Origin: Marinobacter shengliensis | GTDB taxonomy: Bacteria > Pseudomonadota > Gammaproteobacteria > Pseudomonadales > Oleiphilaceae | NCBI RefSeq assembly: GCF_003007715.1 | Contig: NZ_PXNO01000027.1 | Coordinates: forward strand, 620,001-684,000 | DNA: 64,000 nt | Direction: 5' to 3' | Shown here: piece after piece, positions 17,825 to 28,916 of the stretch | How positions within the stretch are numbered: the first letter of the stretch is position 1 | Layout: the number at the start of each line of letters is the position of its first letter | Program-made: the position numbers and the translations under genes | The notes under the pieces: model-generated | What the model saw: the letters and a program-made list of their open reading frames with translations, nothing else | What the model was told of the DNA's origin: nothing | Database searches by the model: none

Positions 17825-18772
17825 TCACACTGGCCGTTTGTTGTCCCGATAGTAACGGAAAATATCCTTCAACTGACGCCTGGGGGTAAACCCGAATTCC
17901 CTGGCAAAGGCTCGGCCATCAATCACCACCGGGTACTTGAAGAACGCCATCAGGTAACTCGGGAAACTCCTGAGGTTCAGAATACTTGAAATCGCCTTGG
18001 GAACGATGGGTGGAATGGACGGCAGCGGAATGCGCTGGCATCCGCAGAGTTTCAGGGCCTGCTGATAGGCTACCCAATCCTGGGGAGCGACGTTGAACAC
18101 GCCTTTCACAGGTTTGTTCCAGGCCAGTACGATGGCATCCGCCATGTCGTCGATGTGGATGAACTGCATCATCGGCGAGAAGCCGGCCAGTACCGGAGCC
18201 CGGGAGCTGCCCAGTAGCGAGCTCATGGAATTTCGCACACCGGGGCCCACGATGTTGCATGGCCGAAGAATGGTGATGTTCAGCTCCGGATAGCGCCAGA
18301 GGTAAATGTTGGCCAGGTTCTCCAGTTCCACTGAATCCACAAGATCCGCGCTCAGGCCCGCGCTTTTGAGGGGAGCGGATTCATCAATCAGGGCCGGGTT
18401 GTAGGCCACGGCGCCGTATACGTGATAGGTGGAGAGAACAATCACCCGGCGAATACCGTACTTCTGGGAAAGATCCAGCAGCTTCTGGGTGCCCAGCACG
18501 TTGGCGTTATAGCGGCGCATGCGGGTGAGCTGGCTGGACAGTATCCGGCCCAGATGGATCACGCCGTCAAACTGATATCGCCTGAACAGGTCCTCGAAAA
18601 CCCGTTTATTGAAGTCGATGCAATAGCTGGGGATGTCGTCTCCCAGATACACCTGCTCACGGAAGTCCACGGCGACCAGGTCGCAGGTTTCCCTGAGGCG
18701 GCTGATGACTCGTTGCGCCAGCGCGCCGGCGGCGCCAGTCACGAGGATGTGGGGTCTGCGTTTGGTGGTCAT
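17825..18772 (-). CDS. SDR-family NAD(P)-dependent epimerase/dehydratase-like protein, atypical active site
   Basis: 315 aa; its ATG overlaps the stop of the acyltransferase gene by one base. Extended SDR fold: dinucleotide loop VTGAAGALAQRVI, acidic residue in LVAVDFRE (favouring NAD), VIHLGRI, the Ser/Thr position in VLSTYHVYG and the LRPCNIVGPGVRNS segment after the catalytic helix. The usual Tyr-x-x-x-Lys pair is not visible: where it belongs the sequence reads DLVDSVELENLA. The protein may therefore bind NAD without normal oxidoreductase chemistry, or use another mechanism. Coupling to a PlsC-like acyltransferase suggests a role with lipids or lipid-linked sugars (inference). Confidence 0.82.
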   Translation of the reverse strand: MTTKRRPHILVTGAAGALAQRVISRLRETCDLVAVDFREQVYLGDDIPSYCIDFNKRVFEDLFRRYQFDGVIHLGRILSSQLTRMRRYNANVLGTQKLLDLSQKYGIRRVIVLSTYHVYGAVAYNPALIDESAPLKSAGLSADLVDSVELENLANIYLWRYPELNITILRPCNIVGPGVRNSMSSLLGSSRAPVLAGFSPMMQFIHIDDMADAIVLAWNKPVKGVFNVAPQDWVAYQQALKLCGCQRIPLPSIPPIVPKAISSILNLRSFPSYLMAFFKYPVVIDGRAFAREFGFTPRRQLKDIFRYYRDNKRPV

Positions 18773-19587
18773 CAGAACAGCCTTTTCCTTTCACTGAGCC
18801 CTTTGTCGATCAATCGGCTGATTTCAGCCTTGACGGCTTCCACCCGCTCGGTCACCTGTTCTTCCGGGATTTCGGTATTGTCGAAATGCATGGGCGGGCC
18901 GAAGTTCAGGTGTACCTTGGCCGGAAGAATCACGGGCAGTGCCACCGGAACGTAGGGCACGCCCAGTGCGTTGGCCAGTGGCTTTATATTGGCAATGGCA
19001 GGGATGGTTTCCTCGCAACCCACCACACCTACCGGAACAATCGTCGCGTTGTATTTCATCGCCAAATGCATGAAGCCGTTACCGAAGCGCTTGAGCTGGT
19101 AACGGTCACGGTACAGTTTGCCGGAGCCGCGAACCCCTTCGGGGAAGACGATCACCGCTTCATTGTTCTCCAGCATCTTGGCGCAATTGACCGGGTCCCC
19201 AAGAACGGCGCCCATCTCATTGAGCAGGTTGCCCAGCCAGGGCACGGTGGGAAAGAACCGCTCGATCATGGCCCGGGGAATACGGGGATTTTCTTTTCGT
19301 GATGCCAGGGCGTAGCCGATGAGGAGGCCGTCCAGGGGGAGCTGGCCGGAATGGTTGGCAATGATCAGAACCGGGCCTTCGGCGGGCACGTTGTCGACGC
19401 CTGAAGCCTGAACACGAAAGTACTTCTCGTAGATCTGCCGAGTAAGGGAGAAGCCGTACTTGATGGCCTCGTTGTTATAACCCCAGGGGTCGTAGCCCAG
19501 GGAGCCGATTGGCTTGCGGATTCGCTCTATCTGCTGGTCCAGTTCGGCTGGTACCAGCCTGGATTTGAGAAACGATGCCAGGCCCAT
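18772..19587 (-). CDS. PlsC-like lysophospholipid acyltransferase
   Basis: 271 aa, ATG 19587 on -, with AGGGAG upstream. Acyltransferase motifs: NHSGQLPLDG (a longer-spaced variant of NH-x4-D), MIERFF, and FPEGVRGSGK for glycerol-phosphate binding, then IVPVGVVGCEETIP. No strong transmembrane helix beyond a hydrophobic stretch near the first motif. The family transfers fatty acyl groups from acyl-ACP or acyl-CoA to a lyso-lipid at the inner membrane. It is not the main PlsC by sequence pattern; the variant motif resembles the LPLAT group often encoded beside SDR proteins. Co-transcribed with the SDR gene downstream. Confidence 0.83.
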   Translation of the reverse strand: MGLASFLKSRLVPAELDQQIERIRKPIGSLGYDPWGYNNEAIKYGFSLTRQIYEKYFRVQASGVDNVPAEGPVLIIANHSGQLPLDGLLIGYALASRKENPRIPRAMIERFFPTVPWLGNLLNEMGAVLGDPVNCAKMLENNEAVIVFPEGVRGSGKLYRDRYQLKRFGNGFMHLAMKYNATIVPVGVVGCEETIPAIANIKPLANALGVPYVPVALPVILPAKVHLNFGPPMHFDNTEIPEEQVTERVEAVKAEISRLIDKGLSERKRLF

Positions 19588-19626
19588 GCCTGCTCCCTGT
19601 CTGGTGGATTTGGATTTGCGGCGCCG

Positions 19627-20547
19627 TTAGATGCGGCCGATCAGTACGCCCAGAGTGTGGCTCTGGCCCTCATTCAACACCCGATAATCGCCAGCGGCAT
19701 TGGCTGTTTCGACACACAGCATTTTTTGCCAGCCATTGCCGGGGAAGTCCGAAAGCCGGGCAGATTTGTCCGGTCCGGGATTCCACACCACGGTCGAATC
19801 ACTGCCCACCGAGGTCAGCTTGCGTTTGCCAAGTGGTGTCACCACTGTAAGGGACTCGCCGGATTCATAGATTCTGTCGGTCTCACCCTCGAAATAGACC
19901 GGGCCTTCCTGGGTGCAATACTCCCAGTCTTTCAGAGTGTCTATGTATTGACTGTTGCCAAGGCCAAGCACACGGGTGCGGCTGATGTCAGCGGTTGGCA
20001 AATAGGTGTGCAGGGCCTGGCTGAACGCCAGTGGCTGGCGTGAGAGGTTAGTGGTGGTCAGTGCAATCTGGCACCCCCTGACCGAGAAACTGAACGTGGC
20101 CAGCACCAGTGCGTGACCATCCCATTGCTCGGCGAAATCCTCGTTGGCATTCAGCGACAGGCTGATCTCCACTTCATGGGCGCTCTCGCGCACATCCTCC
20201 AGGCGCCACAGGGCTGTGCGGGCAAAACCGTGTGCAGTCGGTTCATGAACCCGCTTGCGGATTTCCGGCGGGTTTCTGGCAGGGTCGCCAAACCAGGGCC
20301 AGCAAATTGGAATGCCACCCCGGATTGCCCGGCCCGGTTGGAATTTGGCCAGCTCACTCAGCCAAAGCCAATTGTTCTGGTCCCGCGGGGAAAAATGAGT
20401 CAGGTGTGCGCCTTGAAGAAAAATAGTGGCCTGAAACAGAGGATGATGCACCTCCAGGGCCTCGAGCTGGCCGATGGTTTGCCAGCGGGTGAACGACCAT
20501 TGTCCCGGTGTCACCGAGACCGGTGGTTTGTTACTGCTTTCAGACAT
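19627..20547 (-). CDS. D-hexose-6-phosphate mutarotase (YeaD-like)
   Basis: The frame is open from 20640 but the first ~30 residues are unlike the family; ATG 20547 (MSESSNKPP) gives 306 aa and is preferred, though the Shine-Dalgarno (AAGGAAG) is 14 nt away, so the start is not certain. Family features: FLQGAHLTHFSP and NWLWLSELAKF at the N-terminus, RGGIPICWPWFGDP, PTAHGFARTALW, the catalytic His in SQALHTYL and a Glu in CVETANA. It interconverts alpha and beta anomers of hexose 6-phosphates in the cytoplasm and has a galactose-mutarotase beta-sandwich fold. Located 39 nt upstream of the acyltransferase gene on the same strand. Confidence 0.87.
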   Translation of the reverse strand: MSESSNKPPVSVTPGQWSFTRWQTIGQLEALEVHHPLFQATIFLQGAHLTHFSPRDQNNWLWLSELAKFQPGRAIRGGIPICWPWFGDPARNPPEIRKRVHEPTAHGFARTALWRLEDVRESAHEVEISLSLNANEDFAEQWDGHALVLATFSFSVRGCQIALTTTNLSRQPLAFSQALHTYLPTADISRTRVLGLGNSQYIDTLKDWEYCTQEGPVYFEGETDRIYESGESLTVVTPLGKRKLTSVGSDSTVVWNPGPDKSARLSDFPGNGWQKMLCVETANAAGDYRVLNEGQSHTLGVLIGRI

Positions 20548-20670
20548 AGCGTGCGACGACTTCCTTTGCGATGACTTCCTTAAGGGTATCTGCTTACCAA
20601 GAGAGTAAATTAAATCCGCCGCGCCGGCGAGTTTGATCATACAATAGCCTAAAATTCAGGGGGTGTATTG

Positions 20671-21432
20671 ATGGATTCTGATAGCCAGAGCGCGGTTATT
20701 GTTCCACTGCCGGAGCCTCGGCTCGAACATGGCCAGGGACATTTCGACCAGGTAGTGGGCGAGGGCTCGCTGGCGGGTACTGCGGGCGCGCACGACGTTG
20801 ATCGTGTTGACGCTCGGTGGCTGGATCAGTTGGCGGATGACTTGAGCGAACACGCCTGGCTGGAGCTGGATCTTGCTGATCGCCTGCCGGAGGGCTTGGT
20901 GCCGGCCCTGCTCAATGAGGTGAAGATTCTCGAACGCACCGAAGCGATGAGCCGGGCTGGTATCGGGCGTGGAGCGGATCTGGTGAAGGATCGCAGCGTT
21001 CGGCGAGACAGTATTGCCTGGCTGGAAGGGTTTACCGAACCGCAGGCAAGTCTTTTCAGGTTTCTGGACCAGTTGATGGCTGGCCTCAATCAAAGGCTGT
21101 TTCTCGGGCTTAAACGGTATGAAGCGCATTATGCGACCTATCAGGCCGGCGACTTTTACAAGTGCCACCTCGACAGCTTTCGCGGGCGAGCGTCCCGGAT
21201 GATCAGCCTGGTGCTTTACCTGAATGACGACTGGGGCCTGGAAGACGGCGGCGAATTGCAGGTGTTCAGCCCACGGGAAGAGGATAGGGCGATTGGCCTT
21301 GTGCGCCCGGAAGCTGGCCGTGCCGTACTCTTCCTGAGCGAGGAAGTGCCCCATGAGGTGCTGCCGGCAAGGCGAACCCGTTATAGCATTGCCTGCTGGT
21401 TTCGGCAGGATGAAGTGCCCTTGCCGCTCTAG
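20671..21432 (+). CDS. 2-oxoglutarate/Fe(II)-dependent oxygenase
   Basis: 253 aa from ATG 20671 (a TTG lies just before it; GGGGG at 20659-20663 serves the ATG). The C-terminal half is a prolyl-4-hydroxylase-like double-stranded beta helix: iron ligands His and Asp in YKCHLDSF, DGGELQVFSP, the distal His in EEVPHEVLPA and the 2-oxoglutarate-binding Arg in RRTRYSIACWFR. It should hydroxylate a protein or small substrate using O2 and 2-oxoglutarate. Divergent from the mutarotase gene. The substrate is unknown; similar enzymes in Pseudomonas act on translation components, but that cannot be claimed here. Confidence 0.85.
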   Translation: MDSDSQSAVIVPLPEPRLEHGQGHFDQVVGEGSLAGTAGAHDVDRVDARWLDQLADDLSEHAWLELDLADRLPEGLVPALLNEVKILERTEAMSRAGIGRGADLVKDRSVRRDSIAWLEGFTEPQASLFRFLDQLMAGLNQRLFLGLKRYEAHYATYQAGDFYKCHLDSFRGRASRMISLVLYLNDDWGLEDGGELQVFSPREEDRAIGLVRPEAGRAVLFLSEEVPHEVLPARRTRYSIACWFRQDEVPLPL

Positions 21433-21436
21433 GCCG

Positions 21437-21465
21437 TTGTAGTCCTTATATCCTTCTGATAATAT
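21437..21465 (+). promoter_or_regulatory. Probable sigma-70 promoter of ffs
   Basis: TTGTAG at 21437-21442, 17-nt spacer, TAATAT at 21460-21465, followed by a GC-only stretch (GCGCGCCGC) typical of stringently controlled stable-RNA promoters. It starts just past the oxygenase stop and about 40 nt before the predicted RNA. Confidence 0.5.
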
Positions 21466-21508
21466 GCGCGCCGCTTTCGGGGTAAAAGTCCCGGAACGCC
21501 GTTATGGT

Positions 21509-21612
21509 GGCCCCATTGGTGCCCCCGCAACATGAAACCGTGAACCCGGTCAGGCCCGGAAGGGAGCAGCCGAAGCGGTGGATGTGTGTGCCGGGGGATT
21601 GCTGATGGGGTC
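21509..21612 (+). ncRNA. ffs: 4.5S signal recognition particle RNA (small bacterial type)
   Basis: The hallmark apical motif of bacterial SRP RNA is present at about 21549-21572: GGTCAGGCCCGGAAGGGAGC followed by AGCC, containing the Ffh-binding symmetric loop and GGAA tetraloop. The flanks pair into the long hairpin; the outermost helix is GGCCCCAT (21509-21516) with ATGGGGTC (21605-21612). Length of about 104 nt is close to the 114 nt of E. coli 4.5S. The RNA forms the SRP with Ffh for co-translational membrane targeting. Ends are estimated from base pairing. Lying just upstream of dnaX is a common arrangement in gammaproteobacteria. Confidence 0.93.
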
Positions 21613-21729
21613 ACCCCCAGATTTCCCTCCCCTTTGTCCTTGAAACAACGTTCCCTGAAACAACTTTTCTTCTTTAGAATCACGGTCCATGCTAAGGTTA
21701 GGCTCGATTTTCTGAGTAGTTGAAGGATC

Positions 21730-23586
21730 ATGAGCTATCAGGTTTTAGCCCGAAAATGGCGCCCCCGCACCTTTGAGGACATGGTGGGCCAGGAGCATGT
21801 GCTACAGGCATTGGTGCATGCGCTTGAGCACCAGAGGCTGCATCACGCCTACCTGTTTACCGGCACCCGGGGCGTGGGTAAAACCACCATCGGGCGATTG
21901 TTGGCCCGCTGCCTTAACTGCGAAACAGGCATCACCGCCAACCCGTGTGGCAAGTGTGGGAGTTGTCAGGAAATCCTGGAAGGGCGGTTTGTTGACCTGA
22001 TAGAGATCGATGCGGCCTCCCGCACCGGTGTTGACGACATGCGTGAACTGACAGACAACGTTCAGTACGCCCCCAGTCGCGGCCGCTACAAGGTGTACCT
22101 CATCGATGAGGTGCACATGCTCACCAACCAGTCCTTCAATGCCTTCCTCAAGACCCTGGAAGAGCCACCCGAGCACGTCAAATTCCTTCTGGCCACGACC
22201 GATCCCCAGAAACTGCCGGTGACCGTGCTATCCCGCTGTTTGCAGTTCAACCTGAAGCGGATGACACCGGAGCACATCGTAGGCCACCTCAAGCACGTAT
22301 TGACCGAAGAGCAGATTCCCTTTGAGGAGCCTGCGCTCTGGCTGCTTGCCCGGGCGGCGGACGGCAGTATGCGTGATGCACTGAGTCTGACCGACCAGGC
22401 GATCGCCTTCGGCAACCAGAACCTGGCTGCCAGTGATGTCAGCAATATGCTGGGCACCATTGACCAGCGTGACATTGAACGCATCGTTACAACGCTGGTC
22501 GAGCGGGATGGCCCCGGTCTGCTGGCGGAGATCAGCCGCATTTCAGATTTTGCGCCGGATTACGCGGTCATTCTGGCGGATCTGTTATCGCTCTTTCACC
22601 GGGTCACCATGGAACAGGTAGTACCGGGCAGTGCCGACAATGCCCTGGGCGATGCCGCTCAGGTTCAGTCACTGGCGAAGCAGTTGAGCGCGGAAGACGC
22701 CCAGCTGTTCTATCAGGCGGCGTTGATGGGTCGGAAAGATCTGGCGGTCACGCCGGATGCCCGGATGGGGTTCGAAATGACCCTGCTCCGGATGCTGGCT
22801 TTCCGGCCGGGGGCTGATCGCCGTGAGCCGCCAACTGTTGCCTCTGGTGGCAACGAGGGCCAGGCGCGCGCCGAACCGGAACCCGACCCTGCGGCGGTTC
22901 AGGGCTCTAAGCCCGAGCCCGACGCTGAACAAACGCAGGCGCCCGAGCAGAATCCTGAGCCAGTGCCGCAACCACAGCCAGAACCAGAGCCTGCGCCACC
23001 CCTGATGGAATCGCCCCCCTGGGATCCAGAGCCCGGCGACCCGGCCTTGAGCCTGGAGCGTGAAGAACCCGAGGCGTTTGCCAGCGAGATGGCGCCAGAG
23101 CCCGCGAAAAGTCCGGTTCTTGAAGAAGTCCAACCGCAAGGTCCGGTGGAACCGTATGTTGAGCCTGTTGTCGAAAATCAGGAGCCGGTAACCGCGGACG
23201 GATTTGTGTGGGAACGGGATTTTCGCCAGTTGGAGATTACTGGCATGCCCGGTAACCTCGCCAGCTACAGTGCCATGGCGATGGACGGTCAAACCGTGGT
23301 GTTAACGCTGGATGAAGGCCACGCCCGGCTGCTGAATGCTCGCCATGAAGAAAAAATCCTGGCGGCCTTGAGATCTCGCTTCGGTGATGCCACTTCACTG
23401 AGAATAGAGCAGGGTGAGCCAGGGCTTCACACCCCGGCCGCCTGGGAAGAACGGCAACGGGCAGCCAGGCAGAAAGCGGCAGAGCAAGCGATCCGTCAGG
23501 ACCCGGTGGTAAAAAGTATTGTTGAACGATTTGAAGGGCGGGTGGTTGAAGAAAGCATCCGCCCCATCGAGACAGGCAGGAGATGA
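21730..23586 (+). CDS. dnaX: DNA polymerase III subunits gamma/tau
   Basis: 618 aa from ATG 21730. Domain I/II AAA+ clamp-loader motor: [19 protein letters not shown], Walker A GTRGVGKT (residues ~44-51), a four-Cys zinc module (CLNC...CGKCGSC), Walker [10 protein letters not shown] and sensor 1 LLATTDP. Then domain III and a long Pro/Glu/Gln-rich linker (~375-490), and a C-terminal tau domain ([19 protein letters not shown] onward) that would bind the alpha subunit. I see no A6G-type slippery heptamer near the position used in E. coli, so a short gamma form by frameshifting is not supported. First gene of the dnaX-ybaB-recR set, with the next start 5 nt after its stop. Confidence 0.97.
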   Translation: MSYQVLARKWRPRTFEDMVGQEHVLQALVHALEHQRLHHAYLFTGTRGVGKTTIGRLLARCLNCETGITANPCGKCGSCQEILEGRFVDLIEIDAASRTGVDDMRELTDNVQYAPSRGRYKVYLIDEVHMLTNQSFNAFLKTLEEPPEHVKFLLATTDPQKLPVTVLSRCLQFNLKRMTPEHIVGHLKHVLTEEQIPFEEPALWLLARAADGSMRDALSLTDQAIAFGNQNLAASDVSNMLGTIDQRDIERIVTTLVERDGPGLLAEISRISDFAPDYAVILADLLSLFHRVTMEQVVPGSADNALGDAAQVQSLAKQLSAEDAQLFYQAALMGRKDLAVTPDARMGFEMTLLRMLAFRPGADRREPPTVASGGNEGQARAEPEPDPAAVQGSKPEPDAEQTQAPEQNPEPVPQPQPEPEPAPPLMESPPWDPEPGDPALSLEREEPEAFASEMAPEPAKSPVLEEVQPQGPVEPYVEPVVENQEPVTADGFVWERDFRQLEITGMPGNLASYSAMAMDGQTVVLTLDEGHARLLNARHEEKILAALRSRFGDATSLRIEQGEPGLHTPAAWEERQRAARQKAAEQAIRQDPVVKSIVERFEGRVVEESIRPIETGRR

Positions 23587-23590
23587 ACAG

Positions 23591-23914
23591 ATGATGAATA
23601 ACATGGGCGACCTGATGAAAAAGGCGCAGCAGATGCAGGAGCAGATGCAGAAGGCCCAGGAAGAGATTGCCAAGGCGGAAGTCACGGGTGAGTCCGGTGC
23701 TGGCCTGGTCAAGGTGACCATGAACGGTCGCCATGACGTTCGCAAGGTAGACATTGATCCGTCGCTGCTGTCTGAAGACAAAGAGATTCTTGAAGATCTG
23801 TTGGCGGCGGCCGTTAACGATGCCGTACGCCGTGTTGAGGCGAATCAGAAAGACAAGATGTCTGGCATGATGTCCGGAATGGGGGTGCCCCCCGGATTCA
23901 AGATGCCGTTCTGA
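23591..23914 (+). CDS. YbaB/EbfC-family nucleoid-associated protein
   Basis: 107 aa from ATG 23591, with AGGAG 8 nt upstream; a second in-frame ATG follows immediately. The sequence [42 protein letters not shown] and the end [10 protein letters not shown] (quoted in parts; the former spans residues ~5-46) match E. coli YbaB along the whole length. The family forms dimers that bind DNA non-specifically or at short sites and coat the nucleoid. The conserved dnaX-ybaB-recR order supports the call. The longer frame opening at 23519 overlaps dnaX and is not needed. Confidence 0.95.
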   Translation: MMNNMGDLMKKAQQMQEQMQKAQEEIAKAEVTGESGAGLVKVTMNGRHDVRKVDIDPSLLSEDKEILEDLLAAAVNDAVRRVEANQKDKMSGMMSGMGVPPGFKMPF

Positions 23915-23952
23915 ACCTGGCCCCGGCCCGCCATAGTCTTTGAGGAGCGTTC

Positions 23953-24555
23953 ATGGCATTCAGCCCCCTGGTTGATGAATTGGTTGAATCTCTCCGGTGC
24001 TTGCCCGGAGTTGGTCAGAAAACAGCACAGCGCATGGCATTTCATCTGCTGGAGCGGGGCCGCTCCGGTGGCACCCGGCTAGCCGGTGCCCTGAGCCAGG
24101 CCATGGACGGTGTGCGTCGTTGTAACAGCTGTCAGAATTTCTCCGACACCGAAATCTGCCATATCTGCGAGAAGCCTGAAAGGCGCACCGGCACCCTGTG
24201 CGTTGTGGAAAGCCCTTCCGATCTGCTCGCCATCGAACAGGCCGGGGATTATCGGGGTGGTTATTTCGTGCTGATGGGGCATTTGTCGCCGATTGATGGC
24301 GTAGGCCCGGAAGAAATTGGTATTGAACGGTTGCTACAGCGGGTCCGTGAAGAGGGTGTGACTGAACTGATCCTGGCGACCAATCCCACCGTCGAAGGCG
24401 AGGCAACTGCCCACTACATCGCTGACCGCCTGGATGGCCAGAATATCCTGATCACCCGTCTGGCCCATGGCATTCCGGTGGGTGGCGAGCTGGGCTATGT
24501 AGACGGCTTCACACTTACCCATGCATTCCGGGGCCGAAAGCCCCTGTCTGAATAA
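23953..24555 (+). CDS. recR: Recombination mediator protein RecR
   Basis: 200 aa from ATG 23953, with GAGGAGCG upstream. Helix-hairpin-helix [18 protein letters not shown] at the N-terminus, four-Cys zinc finger [16 protein letters not shown] (residues ~57-72), Toprim domain beginning [14 protein letters not shown] and the C-terminal Walker-B-like region [12 protein letters not shown]. It works with RecO (and RecF) to load RecA onto SSB-coated gapped DNA. Standard length. Follows ybaB by 38 nt. Confidence 0.97.
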   Translation: MAFSPLVDELVESLRCLPGVGQKTAQRMAFHLLERGRSGGTRLAGALSQAMDGVRRCNSCQNFSDTEICHICEKPERRTGTLCVVESPSDLLAIEQAGDYRGGYFVLMGHLSPIDGVGPEEIGIERLLQRVREEGVTELILATNPTVEGEATAHYIADRLDGQNILITRLAHGIPVGGELGYVDGFTLTHAFRGRKPLSE

Positions 24556-24571
24556 CGTCTCAGGTTCCTCC

Positions 24572-25723
24572 ATGACTCTTTCCGCACCGGCCGTTACCAT
24601 TCCCCCGGCCCCTGACACTGTTCGCTGGATTCGCGAGCCAGATACCCTGGACAACTGGCTGGACGCCCTCGAGCCCGGGGTACCGGTGGTGCTGGACACA
24701 GAATTTGAGCGAGTCTCTACCTTCTATCCCATTCCCGGTCTGGTGCAGCTGGGTGGCGGCGGTGAGTTCTGGCTGATTGATCCGGACGTAGCCGAGGCCT
24801 CCGAACGGTTTCGGGAGATGCTGGCGGATAGCCAGCGACCAAAGCTGTTATACGCCATGAGCGAAGACCTTGAGCTGTTCCGGCATTGGCTGGATGTGAT
24901 GCCTAAAGGTGTGTTGGACCTCCAGATTGGCGCGGCACTGGCCGGTGCCGGGTTTTCGGTGGGTTATGCCCGCCTGGTGGAAACCCTGTTCGGTGAAACC
25001 CTGGATAAATCCGTTACCCGGTCCGACTGGGTGGCCAGGCCATTGAGCCCGGAACAGGAGCGCTATGCCCTGGATGATATCCGTTTTTTGCAACCGGTGT
25101 ATGAGTGGGTTTGCTACGGCTTGCGCGAGCGCGGGCTGGAACAGGCTATGGCCGACGAGTCACAGCGCTTTGCGGATGAAGCAGCCAGCCTGGAGGACGC
25201 CGGGCAACACTACCTGAAACTTCGTGGTGGCTGGACACTGAATCGGGAACAGCAGGCGGTTCTGCAGGCCTTGGTGGTTTGGCGGGAACAGGAGTGCCGG
25301 CGGTTGGATCGCCCCCGAAACCGAGTGTTGAATGATGGCTTGCTGATAGCCATTGCCGAGCGCTGCCCTGGCTCGCTCAGAGCCCTCAATGATGTCCAGG
25401 GCGTTCCGGGCGGCATTGTAAAGCGTTATGGCGAACACCTGCTGGAATTGGTTCGGGGTGCCAGAGAAGCTGACCACACCAATCTGAAGCCCATACCCAG
25501 GCCGCTGACCCGAGATCAGCAAGCGCTGTTCAAAAAGGTTAAGCGTTGCTTCAGAAAAGTGGCAGAAGATACTGATATACCCATTGAATTGCTGGCGCCA
25601 AGAAAACGCCTTGAAGGCGTTATTGAAGAGGGCACCATGGCAGGTAATCCGTTTTTTGAAGGCTGGCGCAGGGATATACTGGCGCCGGTCGTCCCGGAAA
25701 TTGAGGAGCTTCTCGTACAATGA
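24572..25723 (+). CDS. rnd: Ribonuclease D
   Basis: 383 aa from ATG 24572; the frame is open from 24521, which would overlap recR by 35 nt, so the later start is preferred although its Shine-Dalgarno is weak (AGGTTCC). DEDD exonuclease: Asp and Glu of motif I in VVLDTEFERV, motif II in LYAMSEDLELF, motif III Tyr/Asp in ERYALDDIRFL; then two HRDC-type helical domains (residues ~205-285 and ~300-380). It trims 3' ends of tRNA precursors and other stable RNAs. Ends overlapping ycgL by 4 nt (ATGA), so rnd, ycgL and ycgN form an operon. Confidence 0.94.
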   Translation: MTLSAPAVTIPPAPDTVRWIREPDTLDNWLDALEPGVPVVLDTEFERVSTFYPIPGLVQLGGGGEFWLIDPDVAEASERFREMLADSQRPKLLYAMSEDLELFRHWLDVMPKGVLDLQIGAALAGAGFSVGYARLVETLFGETLDKSVTRSDWVARPLSPEQERYALDDIRFLQPVYEWVCYGLRERGLEQAMADESQRFADEAASLEDAGQHYLKLRGGWTLNREQQAVLQALVVWREQECRRLDRPRNRVLNDGLLIAIAERCPGSLRALNDVQGVPGGIVKRYGEHLLELVRGAREADHTNLKPIPRPLTRDQQALFKKVKRCFRKVAEDTDIPIELLAPRKRLEGVIEEGTMAGNPFFEGWRRDILAPVVPEIEELLVQ

Positions 25724-26013
25724 AAGACCGTGAATTTGTATCGGTGTTTCGCAGCAGTAAAAAAAGCGATACCTACATCTATGTTCGCCGTGGCCAGGTT
25801 TGGGATGATCTCCCGGAGGCTTTGCGTTCGATCTTCGGGCAGCCGGTTCACGCTATGGATCTGCTGTTGAGCCCAGACAAAAAGCTCGCCAGGACCACCG
25901 GTAAAGAAGTGCTGGAGGCGTTGGCCGAGAAGGATTTCTTTCTGCAGATGCCGGAAGAGCAGGAAACTTATATTGTTGATTTTCGGCGAAAAATCGAGCA
26001 GCGTGGACAATGA
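25720..26013 (+). CDS. YcgL-domain protein
   Basis: 97 aa, ATG 25720 overlapping the rnd stop (ATGA). The sequence has the YcgL pattern: VSVFRSSKKSDTYIYV, then DLPEALRSIFGQP and MDLLLSPDKKLAR. Members are small alpha/beta proteins of unknown role, commonly placed next to rnd and minD or ycgN in gammaproteobacteria; here rnd and ycgN flank it. No signal peptide. Function unassigned. Confidence 0.92.
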   Translation: MKDREFVSVFRSSKKSDTYIYVRRGQVWDDLPEALRSIFGQPVHAMDLLLSPDKKLARTTGKEVLEALAEKDFFLQMPEEQETYIVDFRRKIEQRGQ

Positions 26014-26456
26014 TTGCAGAGATTCCCTTCTGGCAGCGTAAGCACCTGAACGAAATGACCCGGTCAGAGTGGGAATCTCTGTGTGATGGCTGCGGGCTTT
26101 GTTGCCTGCAGAAGCTTGAAGACGAAGACACCGGCGAGGTGTACCACACCGACCTGGTCTGCGGTTACATGGATACGCAAACCTGCCGTTGTACCGTGTA
26201 TTCTGACCGGCTGAAGAAAGTTCCGGGTTGTACGGTTCTGACACCGGAAACGGTATCAGACTACCACTGGTTACCGTACACCTGTGCTTACCGAACGTTG
26301 GCGGAAGGCCGGCCCCTTGCGGACTGGCACCCCTTGCGATCCGGTGATCCTGAATCCGTGCATCGCGCCGGGGTTTCGGTAAAAGGCAAAGTCGTCTCTG
26401 AGGACAGCGTGCCGGAAGAGGATTGGGAAGACCACATTATTCACTGGGTTCTGTAA
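26010..26456 (+). CDS. YcgN-family cysteine cluster protein (UPF0260)
   Basis: 148 aa, ATG 26010 overlapping ycgL by 4 nt. Family features: FWQRKHLNEMTRSEWESLCDGCGLCCLQKLE at the N-terminus (quoted in pattern; CDGCGLCC is the key cluster near residue 27), then YMDTQTCRCTVYSDR and VPGCTVLTPE, together about eight Cys that probably bind an iron-sulfur cluster or zinc. Ends with EEDWEDHIIHWVL as in E. coli YcgN. Exact function not known. Its stop shares a base with the next ATG. Confidence 0.93.
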   Translation: MIAEIPFWQRKHLNEMTRSEWESLCDGCGLCCLQKLEDEDTGEVYHTDLVCGYMDTQTCRCTVYSDRLKKVPGCTVLTPETVSDYHWLPYTCAYRTLAEGRPLADWHPLRSGDPESVHRAGVSVKGKVVSEDSVPEEDWEDHIIHWVL

Positions 26457-26800
26457 TGATCGATACTGATGCTTCACTAGCTTACGGAATTTTCTGGGCG
26501 GCCTACGCAGTCGCTTTCGTTGTGTTGTTCTACATGATGAAAGCGCTGTTTCGGATACTGCCATTCTATGGTGTGCGGACGTTGCTGCTGTCGGCCCTGG
26601 TTGTTTTATTTCTGACGCCCGTAGAGTCTGCAGAGCTTGCAGGCTGGTGGATTCCCGCCTGGTTGTTCGCCGGTTACGAACTTATTCTGGGAGACGCCGA
26701 CGCGGCCGGCAGGGCACTGCTGAATTTCAGCATTGCCGCTCTGGTGATGTTGTTGGTCTGGATTCTGGATCTTGTCCGGTATCGGCTGGTGCGCAAATAA
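26456..26800 (+). CDS. Small inner-membrane protein, function unknown
   Basis: 114 aa, ATG 26456 overlapping the ycgN stop by one base. Three or four hydrophobic segments are visible (LAYGIFWAAYAVAFVVLFYM; TLLLSALVVLFL; WIPAWLFAGYELIL; AALVMLLVWILDLVRY) and a short basic tail. I do not recognise a family. It is followed by a VWA protein, a MoxR ATPase and a second VWA protein; small membrane proteins often accompany MoxR/VWA modules, so it may be part of that complex. Confidence 0.8.
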   Translation: MIDTDASLAYGIFWAAYAVAFVVLFYMMKALFRILPFYGVRTLLLSALVVLFLTPVESAELAGWWIPAWLFAGYELILGDADAAGRALLNFSIAALVMLLVWILDLVRYRLVRK

Positions 26801-26840
26801 CTCCAAGAACGTGCGAAATATCAGACAGGTAAGGGTAGCT

Positions 26841-28898
<2,058 letters not shown>

Positions 28899-28916
28899 CC
28901 AACAGGAAACAGACAC

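Noticed and set aside
22900..23100. Programmed frameshift site in dnaX
   Set aside because: No A6G or similar slippery heptamer in the right frame; only a C6 run, which is not a known signal.
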